Below, piece after piece: positions 48,291 through 60,214 of a DNA stretch of 64,000 nt; position 1 is the first letter of the stretch, and each line of letters opens with the position of its first letter. The stretch lies in contig CM082581.2 in assembly GCA_040954595.2 (NCBI GenBank), forward strand, positions 10,974,001 through 11,038,000. The letters are read 5' to 3'. The notes beneath the pieces are model-generated. The model was not told where the DNA came from. It ran no database searches and was given only the letters and a program-made list of their open reading frames with translations. This DNA is from Balanoglossus misakiensis (lineage: Eukaryota; Hemichordata). Position numbers and translations under genes: made by a program.

Positions 48291-51200
48291 CTATGGTGCC
48301 CAGAATAACATAAGTTAATATGGAAGTTCCTCAGAATCTCTAATACAGAAGCGCACTGTATTACATGTAGAAGGTGCAAGTTTGTCAGGCAGCCTACGGT
48401 TCAAAAGTTAAAAGATATGTTTTTTTTTATATTCAATCGGGCACTGATTCATATTATTCGAGTTTTCCGTGTGGTATAGTTTAGTGGGGCGCAGATGTAT
48501 TGGTCAGTTAATGGTATTTGCATGCTGTGGGTGTAAACACATGTTTACGGTTTTCGAGTAGGGTGACTGCCCAGACAGGTCAATGGGATCTGCATATTGC
48601 AAGTGCTACATCTGTTGGGTTGTTGACGAGTGCGCCAATCAGCGTCGAGGACGCCCTGGATGACGAATATGTTTACTGCAAAACGTTATTTGAAGGAGGG
48701 TGGTTGATGTCTCGCAGTCGAAATTTCTACTTGTGTTCAGCGTCACTACGGATATTTCTACGCGTTTTCAGGTCACGTTCTATGCGTTCTACCTCACTCC
48801 AAGTCGTCATCTCTACTAGTTGGAACGTGGTTTGACCTGACAACTGAGCCAGCCTTCAGTCGCTGTTGTGTCGCACCAAGCAAGGCTTCGGTTCAAGCAT
48901 GTCAACACGAACAACTAGCTGAGCGTCCACGTTGCCCATCATAAGGTAAGCAGTGCACTTTTAAAACAAAGATCGTTATTTTTGCATGTTTTTTACGGAA
49001 AACATATTTGAAACGGCCTTTCCACTTTGCGATAGCCCGGGAAAGAATCTGAACATATATGATATCACCAATACAAACATAAATTTTTCAACAATGTAAC
49101 CCACTGTAGACCCGACATGCAAATTGTTGAGGATTATCCCTTTTGAAAGTAACAGCTTGCTCTGAGAGAGCTTTACCAATAGACTGAGTAATGCTCGTTG
49201 AATTGTACTACACATTTCCTATTTTATATCTCCACACAACACGAGATGACGCATACACGCGGCTTGGTTCACATTTAATGTTGGGTGCGCGACCGACCCC
49301 TGCGTAAATATTACGCGCATGCCGAGAACAATTAATCTATATTAAACTCCGTGTGTCTACCCTGTCTATGAAGCGCGTATTCATTGTTCAAACCAGTACT
49401 TGACTCCCGTATAATGTGGCAGAATGATTTGAGGGCAAACACACGCATGAATTATAGGATAAAAATCAAAACACCAGACTGGCCGCGGATTAATGCCTGC
49501 TGTGCTTAATGTCTCTGTATTTTGGCCTTTCAAATTGAAAAAAATCAACATAAAAACTAGTTCCCTAACATTATTTTAGGGTCGTTCAACTACATTGGGC
49601 GTAAAAATAACTCGGAAAAAAGTTGATAAAAATATAACATGTTTTTTTAGGGGGGCAGGTCCATGTCCACTGTAGGCGATAACAATCAGATTCAAGCACC
49701 TCACTGGTTCGGACATTTAAGCAGCAAATCATACGCGTCACTTAGTGGCTGACAGTTGGACCTTTACAACAGGCATGGGCGTATACTCGTGGGACTGGCT
49801 TTAAGATATGTATATAATTTCGCTACAGGTGAAAAACTATACATCATTCGTCATCATTTCCAATTGGGAAGTTTATCTAATTGAACTCTTAGAATACGCA
49901 AGTATATGCGACGCAGTTGTTAATAAGAGTGAGCTCTCTAATAAATAAAAGTTCACATAGTGGGACCAAAAATACAATTACCAGAGCGACAGCTTGGCTT
50001 GTATAGAAACGTTATGGATTATAAAAATCGCCACATAGTGGATCATCAGATGAAGCTATGGCTATTCCGCTCCACTACAGACAATCATATGTGGTGGTGT
50101 AGTGGGTATATGCTAAGGTCTTGCAGCCCAAATAAAGAAAGACTGCCTGCTTTAGAAACGTTATCTGAGTTTAAGTCAGACTGCAGCCGCCAGTTTCTCT
50201 CATATTCCCGCGACATATTTCCACATTTTACTAGTTTGATCCGTGTGCCACGATTGCAAACTCTGAACGAAAATCAACATCATGGCCAGAGCAGGTATAG
50301 CAAAGTTCTATCGACCCGAGAAATAATATATCAGAACAGAAAGAGTGTTTGTACTTACATGATTAGAGAGTATATATGTGCTTGTGTCACCGTCTATAGC
50401 AGAATAATGATAACCCTCGATCCGGAGTTTATTTATAACGGGGCTTCAGACTTTGTCAGCCAATCAGAGACGTGGATTTGCGTGGTGTGTTGCAACACCT
50501 TGTCAAGGGTGTGTGAGTCACTGGCTTTGGGGGGATTCCACTGGTTTGCAAATCCAAAAGTTTAATTTGCAACATCAGAAAATTGCGTTTTACAATCCTA
50601 ACGCACAGATTGACAGACTTGCTGCAGGTTTTGTCCGGGTCTCATATCATGCGTGTGACCTTTCGACCAGTCATGCACCCAGTGGTCATGCACCCGATCT
50701 GACGATGACCTGTTGAACTTTAGATACGTGCGACAGAAAACAAACGTGGTTCGCCAGGTTGCAATAACTTACAATTGTAATTTTTTTCAGTTCATGTTTA
50801 TGGAAGTTTTGGTAGCGATGTATAGTCGGCAGCGTGTACTAGGGAACTAGTTTCATTTTTCCCCGGGCGCGTCCTCTTAAAATTATTTTGCACAGGGCAT
50901 TGCTTCACATTACCGAGAGGACGAATGTTGTCATGGCACCCAATCAATGTAAAACAAGTTGTATTATATTGGGTTATAATATTTTAAAACTAGAAATTTT
51001 AGTCAGTGATTTCAAATGAGATAGACTGTTTTTGTATTGGTTTCACCTACCACACAGCGCACTTTGCGTGCGAAAAAGAAATTTGTATGCAAAACAATCC
51101 TGGATGCATTTTTTCGCACAGATGTGCAATAACCAATAAACATACGCGCACCTTTATAGACGAGTACAATAACACCGCATAACCTTTGCTTTGAAACAAA

Positions 51201-52737
51201 AATACTGAAATATTCAACTGCTAAAGTTTTAGTAGTTCAGGACACGTCAAATTAGAAAAGGTATTGCAATATGTTTTGTCTGGTGGTGTGATTCAACCGT
51301 AGTATTTGTATAGAAATCCGTGCCTGGGATATAAGCCCCGACATCTGTTCCAATCTATGTATCATAGTTGCAACGTGTTTCCCTCCTTCCCATTCAATAT
51401 AGGCAGCCAAACCGTGCCGATTTTGCAATAAGGTTCCAGACGAGATGAATCATCTCAAACATGTGATATTTAGTCGACCGTCTCTTGCAAAATCGTTGTG
51501 TTTTTGAAAGTATGCGTCAACAATATCCATATCCGACCAAACTGACGAGTGAACTCGTGCAAATGTACCATCGCTCATTGAGAATATCGATATTAATTTC
51601 AATTAAATCTTAACCAAGCCACAACATACAAAATTATTACTTGGAGCAGCCGCTTTAAACTGAAAATTCTGGCAAAAAATAGCCAACAATCTGCAAAATT
51701 ATAAACCCTATTTATTCAAAACGATCAAAATCAACCGTGGCCAACTGAATTACTGAATATAAGTTCGTTGATTTACACTAATGTGTTTACCAAGAGGAGC
51801 GTGCATGTTTTCCATGAAATGAAGGGTTAACAAGAGGTTAAATCCGGATAAACAATAAAATGACCCGATTTCAGTCTGGCAAGCGAGTTCGTGCTCAGGT
51901 GAGCAGACATGCAGGCCGATCCACGACCGACAGTTTTCCTACAAATTGACATAAATTCGTCTCTTTATTTCAGCAGGGTTGTTCAACTTGTGCACCCCGT
52001 TCACGACATGCGACTTCAACTTTCTAAATGCAAGATTGAGATTTTCAAAAGCGAACTTAATTTGGTATAAATTTACAACGGGTGATACCTTTGTCCGATT
52101 TTTTATCATTATAAACTTATCATACCGATCCATGTAATACATGTATTCACATCCCTGTTATCAGGACTGTATGAGGAATGGTCTATCACGTCCTCCTGAG
52201 TCCTTCAAGTTAGACTTCAAGAAGTACACTGTACGTGCAAAGGTCAAAGAGGAATGCCTGAAGAAGGGTAGACAGGGATTATAACCAAACAGACATGGCG
52301 AGTATTACAGCAAAATATGTTTATTTGCATATTTTGTTAACATACATACTTGTAGAAAGCTTTGCAGTTTGCGCAGTACATGGATATCCTTGAGTAGGGA
52401 AAATGCAATCTACTGGTAATCAAATCATAATTGGAAAAGGTTAACATAAATGTACCACTGTGCTTCTTTTTCAAAGAAGATATATATCCATCTTTAAAAA
52501 AAATCTAACTTTATATCTCCACTGTTCAGTTGCCAGTGGATTAAAAAATAAGCTTTGAATAAGTCTCTTAGAATATCCAGCATCCTACCGCCTATACTTC
52601 TATTTGCTTATAAAGACACTTGGAAGATGATGTTTTTGAAAAACTGAGTATATGCCCTTTGCACTTTGACCCTACTTTTGACCTTTGGCACCTCTGCTTA
52701 TTGGTTGATTACACAAAAACATTGCGAACGGGTGTTC
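48291..52737. other. Spacer between the two aminopeptidase genes
   Basis: About 4.4 kb. It should hold the missing 5' exon and promoter of copy A and the 3' end of copy B; a minus-strand AATAAA reads from 52325-52320, about 415 bp past the copy B stop. A plus-strand frame of 183 codons from its first ATG (50014-50565) follows a GTG-started longer frame. It has no domain I recognise and is not supported as a gene. A CCAAT box in 'cagccaatcagag' sits near 50458. Confidence 0.45.
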
Positions 52738-55700
52738 CTAGACTCTGGACAAGAGATGCTTGGCTGCGAGGGCCACGATGGGAGCTCCGGTAGGAATTCC
52801 CGGGAAAGGCCCGCTCGAACCAGCGATATCCAGATGGGAGTAGAGCAGGGGTTTGTCAGAGTCGATACCGTGCTGAAAGAAAATAAAAGAAACGAGTCAG
52901 GAATTGTAAATATCAGTCCGTGTTCCATCAGTATCAAACAGACTTTGCAAGAAAGGCAAGAGACTAATTTTGAAGTTTTCGAAAGTTGACTGAAAATTGT
53001 GTTTCTAAACTTAAGACTCTATTCACTGTAATTTTCGGCTATTTTAGTGATTCAGTTCTAACCCATGACCTTTGCACTCTGACCCCAGCATACCTTGTCC
53101 AATCCAGAGACCATGATCAGGAAAGCAGCAGGAGACTGGTGACCTCTGGCTGTGGCCGAGGATGGAGCGTTGTTGGACTGGAGAAGGTCCTCGTACTCTG
53201 AACGCCCAGCATGAAACTCGTAATCCTGTTAACGGAATCAAACACAAATTTTAAAATTCGTACTCACACATAGGTAATAACAGGCAGGAAATAAAGTCAG
53301 TCAGTCAGACACAAGTATACACACCTCTCTGCGAATGCTGGATACTTCAAATGGATCCCCAAAATCTTCTCCAACTGAAAAAGAACGACAAAATACTGAT
53401 GAACAAATCACTCGAGGATCAGATTGATTATTCGTAGCAGCTTTCTAGAAAGATGGCCACGTGGAAAAGGGACATAGCCAATATCTTAATCATATTGCCA
53501 GGTTATTGGTTAAAATGATATCACGAATTTTGAATTTCACTTATTAACATAGTACATTGATATTTACCTGTTTGGAGCTCCATGGCATGCTTGGTCTTCT
53601 TAGCAGGCCCGTTATCTAGAACAATCTATATGGTAAAACAGAAAAAAAGGTCTTCAGTGAAGTTATCTTGCACATATGCAGTTAACATCCAGGATGGATG
53701 CAGTACAACCAACAGACAGACATGAGAAATCAGCAGCATACTTACTGAGTAGTTCGGTCCCATAGCTCTGATGGCGTGGCCAGTTAAGGTGGCGATTGTG
53801 TAGATGTGGGGATTGACTTCAGTCAGTGCCTGGGGAGAAACAAAAAATACATCATGATGAGAATTTGCATAGTACATGCACATGTGCACAAGATGGTGTT
53901 GTAAGAAGATAGTATTAGGCAAAGAAACTGATATTGAAATACAAATGCTGGGACATCTCCCCTTACCAGATCTTTCATCTTACACAGCGGGTCGCCCATG
54001 GCCATACGTCCTTCGGCATCGGTGTTGCCAATCCTAACACGAACACCAGAGCGGGCGGTGATAATCTCATCCGAAACATAGGAGTCTAAATAAGAAAATA
54101 AAAAGAAGTGATCAATAATGCCATATAGTTTGTTGCGGGTTTAGCTATGACAAATTGATAGAGTCTGTGAAGGCATATGCAACCTTCAATGGTCGATGTC
54201 AAAGAGAATTGTTTATAACTCCTAAACAGCGAATGACAGCCATTGTCTCACCTGCTCCAACACTGTTTCTCACCATCGTCATGACGCCGCTAACTTTGAT
54301 GTTTTTGGGTTTCAGCAATGCCAATGTCTGGAAGAATCCCCCCACAGCGGCAGCACCACATTTGTCTCTGTAATTAGAAAAAAAAATTTGCAATTCAGTC
54401 TTGGTGATCCTTTGACCCTTGAAAGCTTAAAAAAGCAAGCTAGATGCAATGCAGAAAGAGATGACAGTGTTTGCTCTGTGCTTACCACACAGTTTTATTT
54501 TGTGATATATATGTTACATGTTATATTTTCAACTACCTGTGCATTCCAGCCATGGATCCTCCATGTTTGATGTCAGCGCCACCAGTGTCATAGGTCACAC
54601 CCTGTAAATGTGAGATAATCAATTTATTTTAACAAAAAGAGGTCGGTTTCTCAAGTTCTAAAACGTCTGGAGGGTTGAAGATGCCAGTGATCAAAAAAAC
54701 AGCTGGTGGGGATAGATGGTTGATGGTAGGCTTATTAAGAAGCGAAAACAGAATGCTCCAATTCTCTATTTAAGAGACAACACAGAAAAGATGAGCAAAA
54801 GCTAGACTACTTGTCTGGGTCATACAACCACATCTGATGATACAAACCTTGCCAACAAGCAACAGTGTAGTGTCGGGCTCTCCCTCTCCCTCGTATTCCA
54901 ATTCAATGATTCGCCCGTGGTGACGGTCAACAAAGCGGGCACACCTGTCCACTGCCGCGTGCAGCGGATACTCCTTGTCCAGAACAGCTTGGTCAGAGAT
55001 GACGTTCACCTATCACAGAGAAGAAAAAAACACAACTTCAAAGAAAGTGACTGGTGAAAGTGCATGACCTTTGTCACCTGCTAACAGGATAGTAATAGGA
55101 AGACCATGGTGGGACATGAATGTATTTATGTAGTGCTCAAACTTATCTAGACTTTCTCTCTGATTCAACAGATACTGAACCTACATTGATGGGTGATCCC
55201 TTGAACAGCTCACGGACGTACTCCTCAACTTTGGGAGGCGACATACGCTCTGGGTCGGATCCACCAATGTCCCGTGCTACCAATCTGTTTTCAAGAAAGT
55301 CAAAATGTCATGGATATAGCATTGACCGGTGAGTAAAACAGCTGCACTTTTTTTTTAACCAACGGGAAGAAGGGCGTTGTTTACCTGCCACTTTCCAAGG
55401 CTTCAGTCAGTTTACTCAGCCTGGCTGCCTCCTTTTCGTCTTCCGCCCAAATTCCCAGTTTCTCGGCCTTGCTCGCTTTGCTGGCGTTGGCTTCTCTCAC
55501 TTCCAGCGGCTGCAAACACGAAACCATGGCGATGAAAGCAAATTGTCATCATACATGTACACTGTATGCTCATTATACTCACATACATGCAAAGTCAGAC
55601 AAGACAACCAATTGCTTTTATGAAAGAACGTTCTCATAGTGTTCAGCTAAACAAGGTGAATGTACTTACAACATATAGGGCATGTGCAGCTCCAAGCGCA

Positions 55701-56819
55701 GCAACCAGACGCGCCTCCTTGTATTTCCTGTTGGCTGGGACGACCAGCAAGACAGACTTGCAGCCGGCTTTTAGGGCCCTGAACAAAAAATAAACCAGAC
55801 AAGATACATACATCGGAACAGTGAACAAACCAAGTTAGACAGCAGAGACATTTAGCATCCTTATAAGAAAGAAATCGCTGTACATTGGGACTCTAAAACA
55901 GACCTTTTCATGCCTTTGCCGGCCGCATCTCCGAACCGCCTCACGTCGTCGTAATCCCGGTTCAAAGGACCAGTAGGAGCATACACCACTCTCTTAGCGG
56001 CATGGTCGCCAAGCGACGCCAGAACAACATCCTTTTCCACAGTGTCATCGATCTTGGGAAAAAAGAGGAGAAAGCATCCCCTTTAAATCATATCATTATC
56101 ACCACATAATTCTAAACCGATTGATGGAACATGTTCTTGAAAAAATAATCTGGGCTACCTCTCTAAGGTCCTCCAAAGGCTTCTTTAGGAATGCAAGAGT
56201 TCCATCCAGTTTTTTCAGCTTATCTGTGACGAGAAGTATGCCATCCCATAATGCCTCAGTGCATTTGGTGGTACCCACAATGCTACACGGTATCCTGGAA
56301 CAAAACAAATAATATGACGTTGGCTCCACAGAAAAAAAATAATTAAGCCAAAACTTGTGATATGATGTGTGTACATTTCACAGACAGACAGCTGTCATCC
56401 CCTGATGTTATCAACCAGTGAGGCATTGATGATGTAGATAGATTACACTGCATGTACATGTTGTGTATCTATGAATGACCACTGTATATTTGCAACTACA
56501 TGTACACGAACCACAGGTATTGGTAGTGCTGGGTTAACAACTGCTTTACGATTGTATACCTGTCCAGTTTGCAAGCATACAAACAAGTACATGTACAGGT
56601 ACATGTGTTGGCAAATGCAGTGCTTGGAGTTACCACAAGTCAGTGGATGATGTTAACGACCCCTGATCTCAAACGATAAACTTTAGCTCACGTGTACAGT
56701 ATGGTACTTACATGTCTACTGAAGAAGAAAGGTTGATGGTGGTGTTAATGTGGTTTGAGACTGAGAGTTCAAAAGCAGCAAATGTCTTGGACTTCAGCAG
56801 ATGAAGAATTACATTCGGA
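52738..56819 (-). CDS. M17 leucyl-aminopeptidase-like protein, W07G4.4 type, copy B (first exon not found)
   Basis: Fifteen exons, 5' to 3' on the minus strand: 56712-56819, 56159-56294, 55904-56052, 55670-55778, 55385-55509, 55185-55284, 54848-55009, 54537-54601, 54252-54367, 53967-54085, 53746-53829, 53568-53625, 53325-53374, 53094-53225, 52738-52872. They encode about 549 residues. The first listed exon ('NVILHLLKSKTFAAFELS') has no ATG and begins in phase 2, so a short start exon is missing. Catalytic motifs are intact: 'GKGVTYDTGG', 'ADIK', 'MHRDKCGAAAV' and 'GNTDAEGRMAM', giving two Lys, metal Asp/Glu and the bicarbonate-type Arg known in the family. Nine of the fourteen exons shared with copy A have identical lengths (132, 50, 58, 84, 119, 116, 65, 162, 109), and the others differ by multiples of three. 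This copy is more family-like than copy A (YDTGG). Confidence 0.88.
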
Positions 56820-57156
56820 CTGTGAAGCACATCTCTTTAAATATGGTTTGTGGGCGTGTTTAAGTGTTTAAACCACGAATTGATGTCTTTATCACAGTTT
56901 CGTATCAATTTCATTGTGATAAAAGGTTAATGATTTGCAGCAGGGGTACACTGTAGATAAGCACCGGCCAAACAATTTATCTTTCTCACATGTAATCCCC
57001 AAAAGTTAAATTTACTTTACTTTGAAGTAAAGACAGTACTGCTGTGTTGAACCCTTCAACCTTTGAACCGTAAATGATACCTAAATTTTCATAAAGTACT
57101 ACAGTGTGTGTATACTCAAAACATAACTTGTGTTGGCAAGTTGCTTTTTTTGTGGT
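56820..57156. other. Short gap between copy B and the HTH protein
   Basis: About 340 bp that must contain the 3' UTR of the 830-aa gene and possibly the start exon and promoter of copy B. No ATG with a phase-compatible donor was found here. Nothing else was seen. Confidence 0.4.
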
Positions 57157-59649
57157 TCAGTGGTGTATTATATGGCCATAGAGGGCAGTGGTCAGGGCAC
57201 ACTGCTTTTCAGTACATGAATTTAAATGACGTTTTACTAACTTTGCATTGATTTGTGTTGAAGGTACTCTTCTGTGATGTCTCAAAGTGCGTGGGCTAGA
57301 GTCTGCACGAGAAACGCTGTCTGTCCCTTGACATCTGGACAGCTGGACAACTGGTTGGGTCTGGCAGTCGGTCGCTTTCACTTCCTGGACAGCTCTTGCG
57401 GCATTTATTAATTTCAAATCACTGGACACCCGTTGGACCGCCGACAAGCGCCAGCCAACCTTCTCTGCTATCTGTCTGTCCGGAATTCCTTTCCTCAGCA
57501 TGGCCACAACCTGGTAACGCATTGGGGGCGGCGAGGCCTCGCTTCTCCCTGTCTTCTCCAACGGTGGGTCCCGACTCTGTACACTTGAACTTCTGGTGAC
57601 TGGATTTGCTTCGTCACTGTCTTCCTCCTCCTCCTCTTTCTGTACTCGTGGAGACCGCGTGGATCTGGCGGTCCTGTTTCCGGTTGGCACTGCATCTTGC
57701 TCTTTCTTCTTTTTGTGACTCTCAACAGGGATATCTCTCTTTGCCGGCCTCTTCCTGGGACTGGGCGTGGACTCCTCTCTTGTTGGTGGCAGTAAACCCT
57801 CCGTCTTGTTCGGAGTGCGTATCCCAGAGGTGGAGGGTTGGGGGACTCCTTGTCCCGTCTCTGTTGCCGCAGCCCTCTCCGTTCTGGCTTTGAGACGCCC
57901 TGCCCTGCTTTCTCTCTGAATTTTAGTTTTGGCCGCCGAGTATCTCTGCTTCCACTTCACAATCATACCCCGTGTGTAGCCTGTCTCCTTTCTAATAAAC
58001 GTGTAGGACTCCCCTTCCTGAAGCAGTGTCAGTGCGTGAACTTTCCTGTTTATTGTTGCTTGGGAATCGTATGGGAATAAGGACGAGACAATTGTCCGCA
58101 CGGCTGCATCATCATCACCACTCTCGGACGGTGAAGGAGTCTCAGCATCACTGTCGCTGACACTCACTTGTTTCCATCGCACGGACTTGGATGCCATCCT
58201 GTCTGATGCCGTTCTGTGGGCTAACTGCCTGGTCTCTTGTGGAGAGCGGATTTTCTTAGGTGGAATCTTGCCGGGCTGACCCTCGCCACCTGGGGGAGGT
58301 GGTTCTATTCTTTTACGCTTTCTCAGCCTTGCACTCGGTGTGTCATGATCAGTGTCACGTCCCTTTTCGGCGTCACTCGCACTGTTCGACTGACTTGTTT
58401 CTCCCGCGTCGCCGTCACTGGGAGGCTCGTCTGCCACACTGGCATTGCCGCCGCTGTTCTGCTTAGTAGTTCCTTCTATTGTCCATGACCTCTTGCCTCC
58501 CAAAATGCGCTTCAGGGCATTTTGCTTGGCTCTCTCATTTGCGACTCGCCGCGACGAAGGAATGCGCGCCCTTGAAGTTTTCGGGACTTCGATAAGGAGA
58601 CCGGACATTGGCAAACTGCTTGCTGACAGTGACGGCTGATCAGTGCTGGTGGTACTCTCTTCGCTGCTACTAGCGCTCTGTCCCCCAGCCTCCTCAGGAG
58701 ATATTTCTGTAGTGGCAGACGCGCCAATTCCAGTATCTTGAGACATATTGGTTTCTTCAGTATCTGCCATGTGGGTGTCTTCAGGAACAGTGGAAGATGT
58801 TGTTTGAAGTGCATAGTCATCACAGCCTACGGTTGCCTTGGTGGGAATAGCGGCTTCTTTGTTGTGAACAGATGAGGTGGCAGATGCAGGGATTTCAGGG
58901 GCATCACTGCCCCCATCTATTGTTGGTTCATGTATCTGTGCAGCATCCGCATTAACATTTACATCTTGGGCATCCACCGTGTGCCCATCCTCGACTGATG
59001 CTGCCTCAGAAATGCATGTCTCAGTGGACACTGCTTCTTTCTCAGTATTTCGCTCCAAGTCCAAATTTCTGTCGACAGTGTGTGTTTCCATGGCTACTGG
59101 CTCTTCAGCAGTAAGTGTGGCAGTGTTGTCAAAATCTGCAACATCATGCGTTACAATGTCTTCTGATGCTGCCTCAGGAATACATGTCTCAGTGGACACT
59201 GCTTCTTTCTCAGTATTTCGCTCCAAGTCCACGTTTCTATCGGCAGTGTGTGTTTCCATGGCTACTGGTTCTTCAGCAGTGGGCGTGGCAGTGTTGACAC
59301 TGTTGTCAAAATTAGCAACAGGGGTTGCAATGTCTTCTGAATTATCACAGGCAGCGTCACTGCCGACTTTTTCCTCGGCCGCAGATTCCCTCTCTTTATA
59401 CGTACTCGAATCACACGTTTGTTCATACCTTGGCAACTGGTCGCTGCCATAGTCTTCGCGATCATCGTCGGTCTTTCCGTCGTTTGGGTCCGTATCCCTG
59501 CCTTGTAGGGCTCTACCTATTTCATCCGCTGCTTGCCCTTCTGCAATTAAGCTCCCATTTTGAGTAGCTGGCTCACCGCATTTGTCTGGAGTTTCATCGT
59601 CGGAGACAACACCAATCACGCCGACCTCATCAGACTTGGGGGTAGCCAT
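57157..59649 (-). CDS. 830-aa single-exon acidic protein with two HTH-like regions
   Basis: One uninterrupted frame from ATG (59649) to stop. The N-terminal half (about 1-360) is acidic, Ser/Thr/Glu-rich and probably disordered, with a 56-aa duplication at about 104-218. Residues about 365-525 have basic and proline stretches (RKRKR, PPKKIR) that could be nuclear localisation signals. A helix-turn-helix-like segment lies at about 527-590 ('INRKVHALTLLQEGES', 'GYTRGMIVKWKQRY') and a second at about 709-750 ('MRYQVVAMLRKGIPDRQIAE', 'VGWRLSAVQRV'). The two share length and helix pattern and resemble homeodomain-like transposase or Psq-type HTHs. A nuclear DNA-binding role is inferred. No DDE catalytic core follows, so it is not an active transposase. 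No intron breaks the 2.5-kb frame, unlike the neighbouring genes, which fits a retrocopy or a domesticated element. The family is not recognised by name. Confidence 0.75.
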   Translation of the reverse strand: MATPKSDEVGVIGVVSDDETPDKCGEPATQNGSLIAEGQAADEIGRALQGRDTDPNDGKTDDDREDYGSDQLPRYEQTCDSSTYKERESAAEEKVGSDAACDNSEDIATPVANFDNSVNTATPTAEEPVAMETHTADRNVDLERNTEKEAVSTETCIPEAASEDIVTHDVADFDNTATLTAEEPVAMETHTVDRNLDLERNTEKEAVSTETCISEAASVEDGHTVDAQDVNVNADAAQIHEPTIDGGSDAPEIPASATSSVHNKEAAIPTKATVGCDDYALQTTSSTVPEDTHMADTEETNMSQDTGIGASATTEISPEEAGGQSASSSEESTTSTDQPSLSASSLPMSGLLIEVPKTSRARIPSSRRVANERAKQNALKRILGGKRSWTIEGTTKQNSGGNASVADEPPSDGDAGETSQSNSASDAEKGRDTDHDTPSARLRKRKRIEPPPPGGEGQPGKIPPKKIRSPQETRQLAHRTASDRMASKSVRWKQVSVSDSDAETPSPSESGDDDAAVRTIVSSLFPYDSQATINRKVHALTLLQEGESYTFIRKETGYTRGMIVKWKQRYSAAKTKIQRESRAGRLKARTERAAATETGQGVPQPSTSGIRTPNKTEGLLPPTREESTPSPRKRPAKRDIPVESHKKKKEQDAVPTGNRTARSTRSPRVQKEEEEEDSDEANPVTRSSSVQSRDPPLEKTGRSEASPPPMRYQVVAMLRKGIPDRQIAEKVGWRLSAVQRVSSDLKLINAARAVQEVKATDCQTQPVVQLSRCQGTDSVSRADSSPRTLRHHRRVPSTQINAKLVKRHLNSCTEKQCALTTALYGHIIHH
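58995..59330. repeat. 168-bp coding tandem duplication (56 aa x 2)
   Basis: The segment 'ctgatgctgcctcag...' recurs 168 bp further on (58995 and 59163), with strong identity through 'atttcgctccaagtcca' and 'gtgtgtttccatggctactgg'. It encodes two copies with 'EEPVAMETHT' and 'DLERNTEKEAVSTETC'. The copies differ by a small in-frame indel and scattered substitutions, so the frame has been kept. Confidence 0.9.
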
Positions 59650-60214
59650 TTTAAAACTGAGCGCCCTCTATATCGTTGTTTGTGTTCCAACCATAATTAT
59701 CAGTGATTAATAGGCTTTGCTGATTAACCTTTCACGTGTATGTGGTTTGCGTTACATTTTATTCGGGATTATAATTATTATCACAGTAATAACACTTACC
59801 TGAGCGCCATACCGACCACAGCACATGAACAAAATTGTCAGGTGACCACACAGTTGCAGTCATATGACCTGACTGAGATTTACATAGCCAAACCAGGAGA
59901 ATACAATTAGTATACCGTTAGACGTGAATGCACGAAAAAAAAGTCATTCATCAGGGCTTTTGACGGTAACTGACGACCTATGCGGGTTTCATTTATTGTA
60001 ACATACAAAGTAACTGCGCACTCTGACTGCACTGTCATTGAAATATTAAAATAACCCTAGTATATAGTTGAGTTCTAAACAAGCCTTTGGGTCTTTGCGA
60101 AACATAAAAAAATATTGATGAGGCCGTCGGGTGAGCCGGGTAGTAAAGTTCAAAGGTTAAATTCAAACAATCACATTGAAAAGTAATTTGTAGTGGTTTT
60201 CGTTGTCATTCTGA
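59650..60214. promoter_or_regulatory. 565-bp spacer between divergent HTH gene and FAHD2
   Basis: The HTH gene (minus) and FAHD2 (plus) start 565 bp apart and point away from each other, so this stretch should hold both promoters. No TATA box or other clear element was recognised. Confidence 0.4.

Noticed and set aside
50014-50565. 183-codon plus-strand frame between the aminopeptidase copies
   Set aside because: No recognisable motif or repeat; the longer version needs a GTG start. Kept only as a note in the spacer.
44346-56819. Assigning the pair to LAP3 or NPEPL1
   Set aside because: The 'HLDIAGSSGP' type C-terminus and overall wording fit the W07G4.4 branch better.
58877-59452. 191-codon plus-strand Ser/Val-rich frame
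   Set aside because: Mirror of the duplicated segment in the 830-aa gene on the minus strand.
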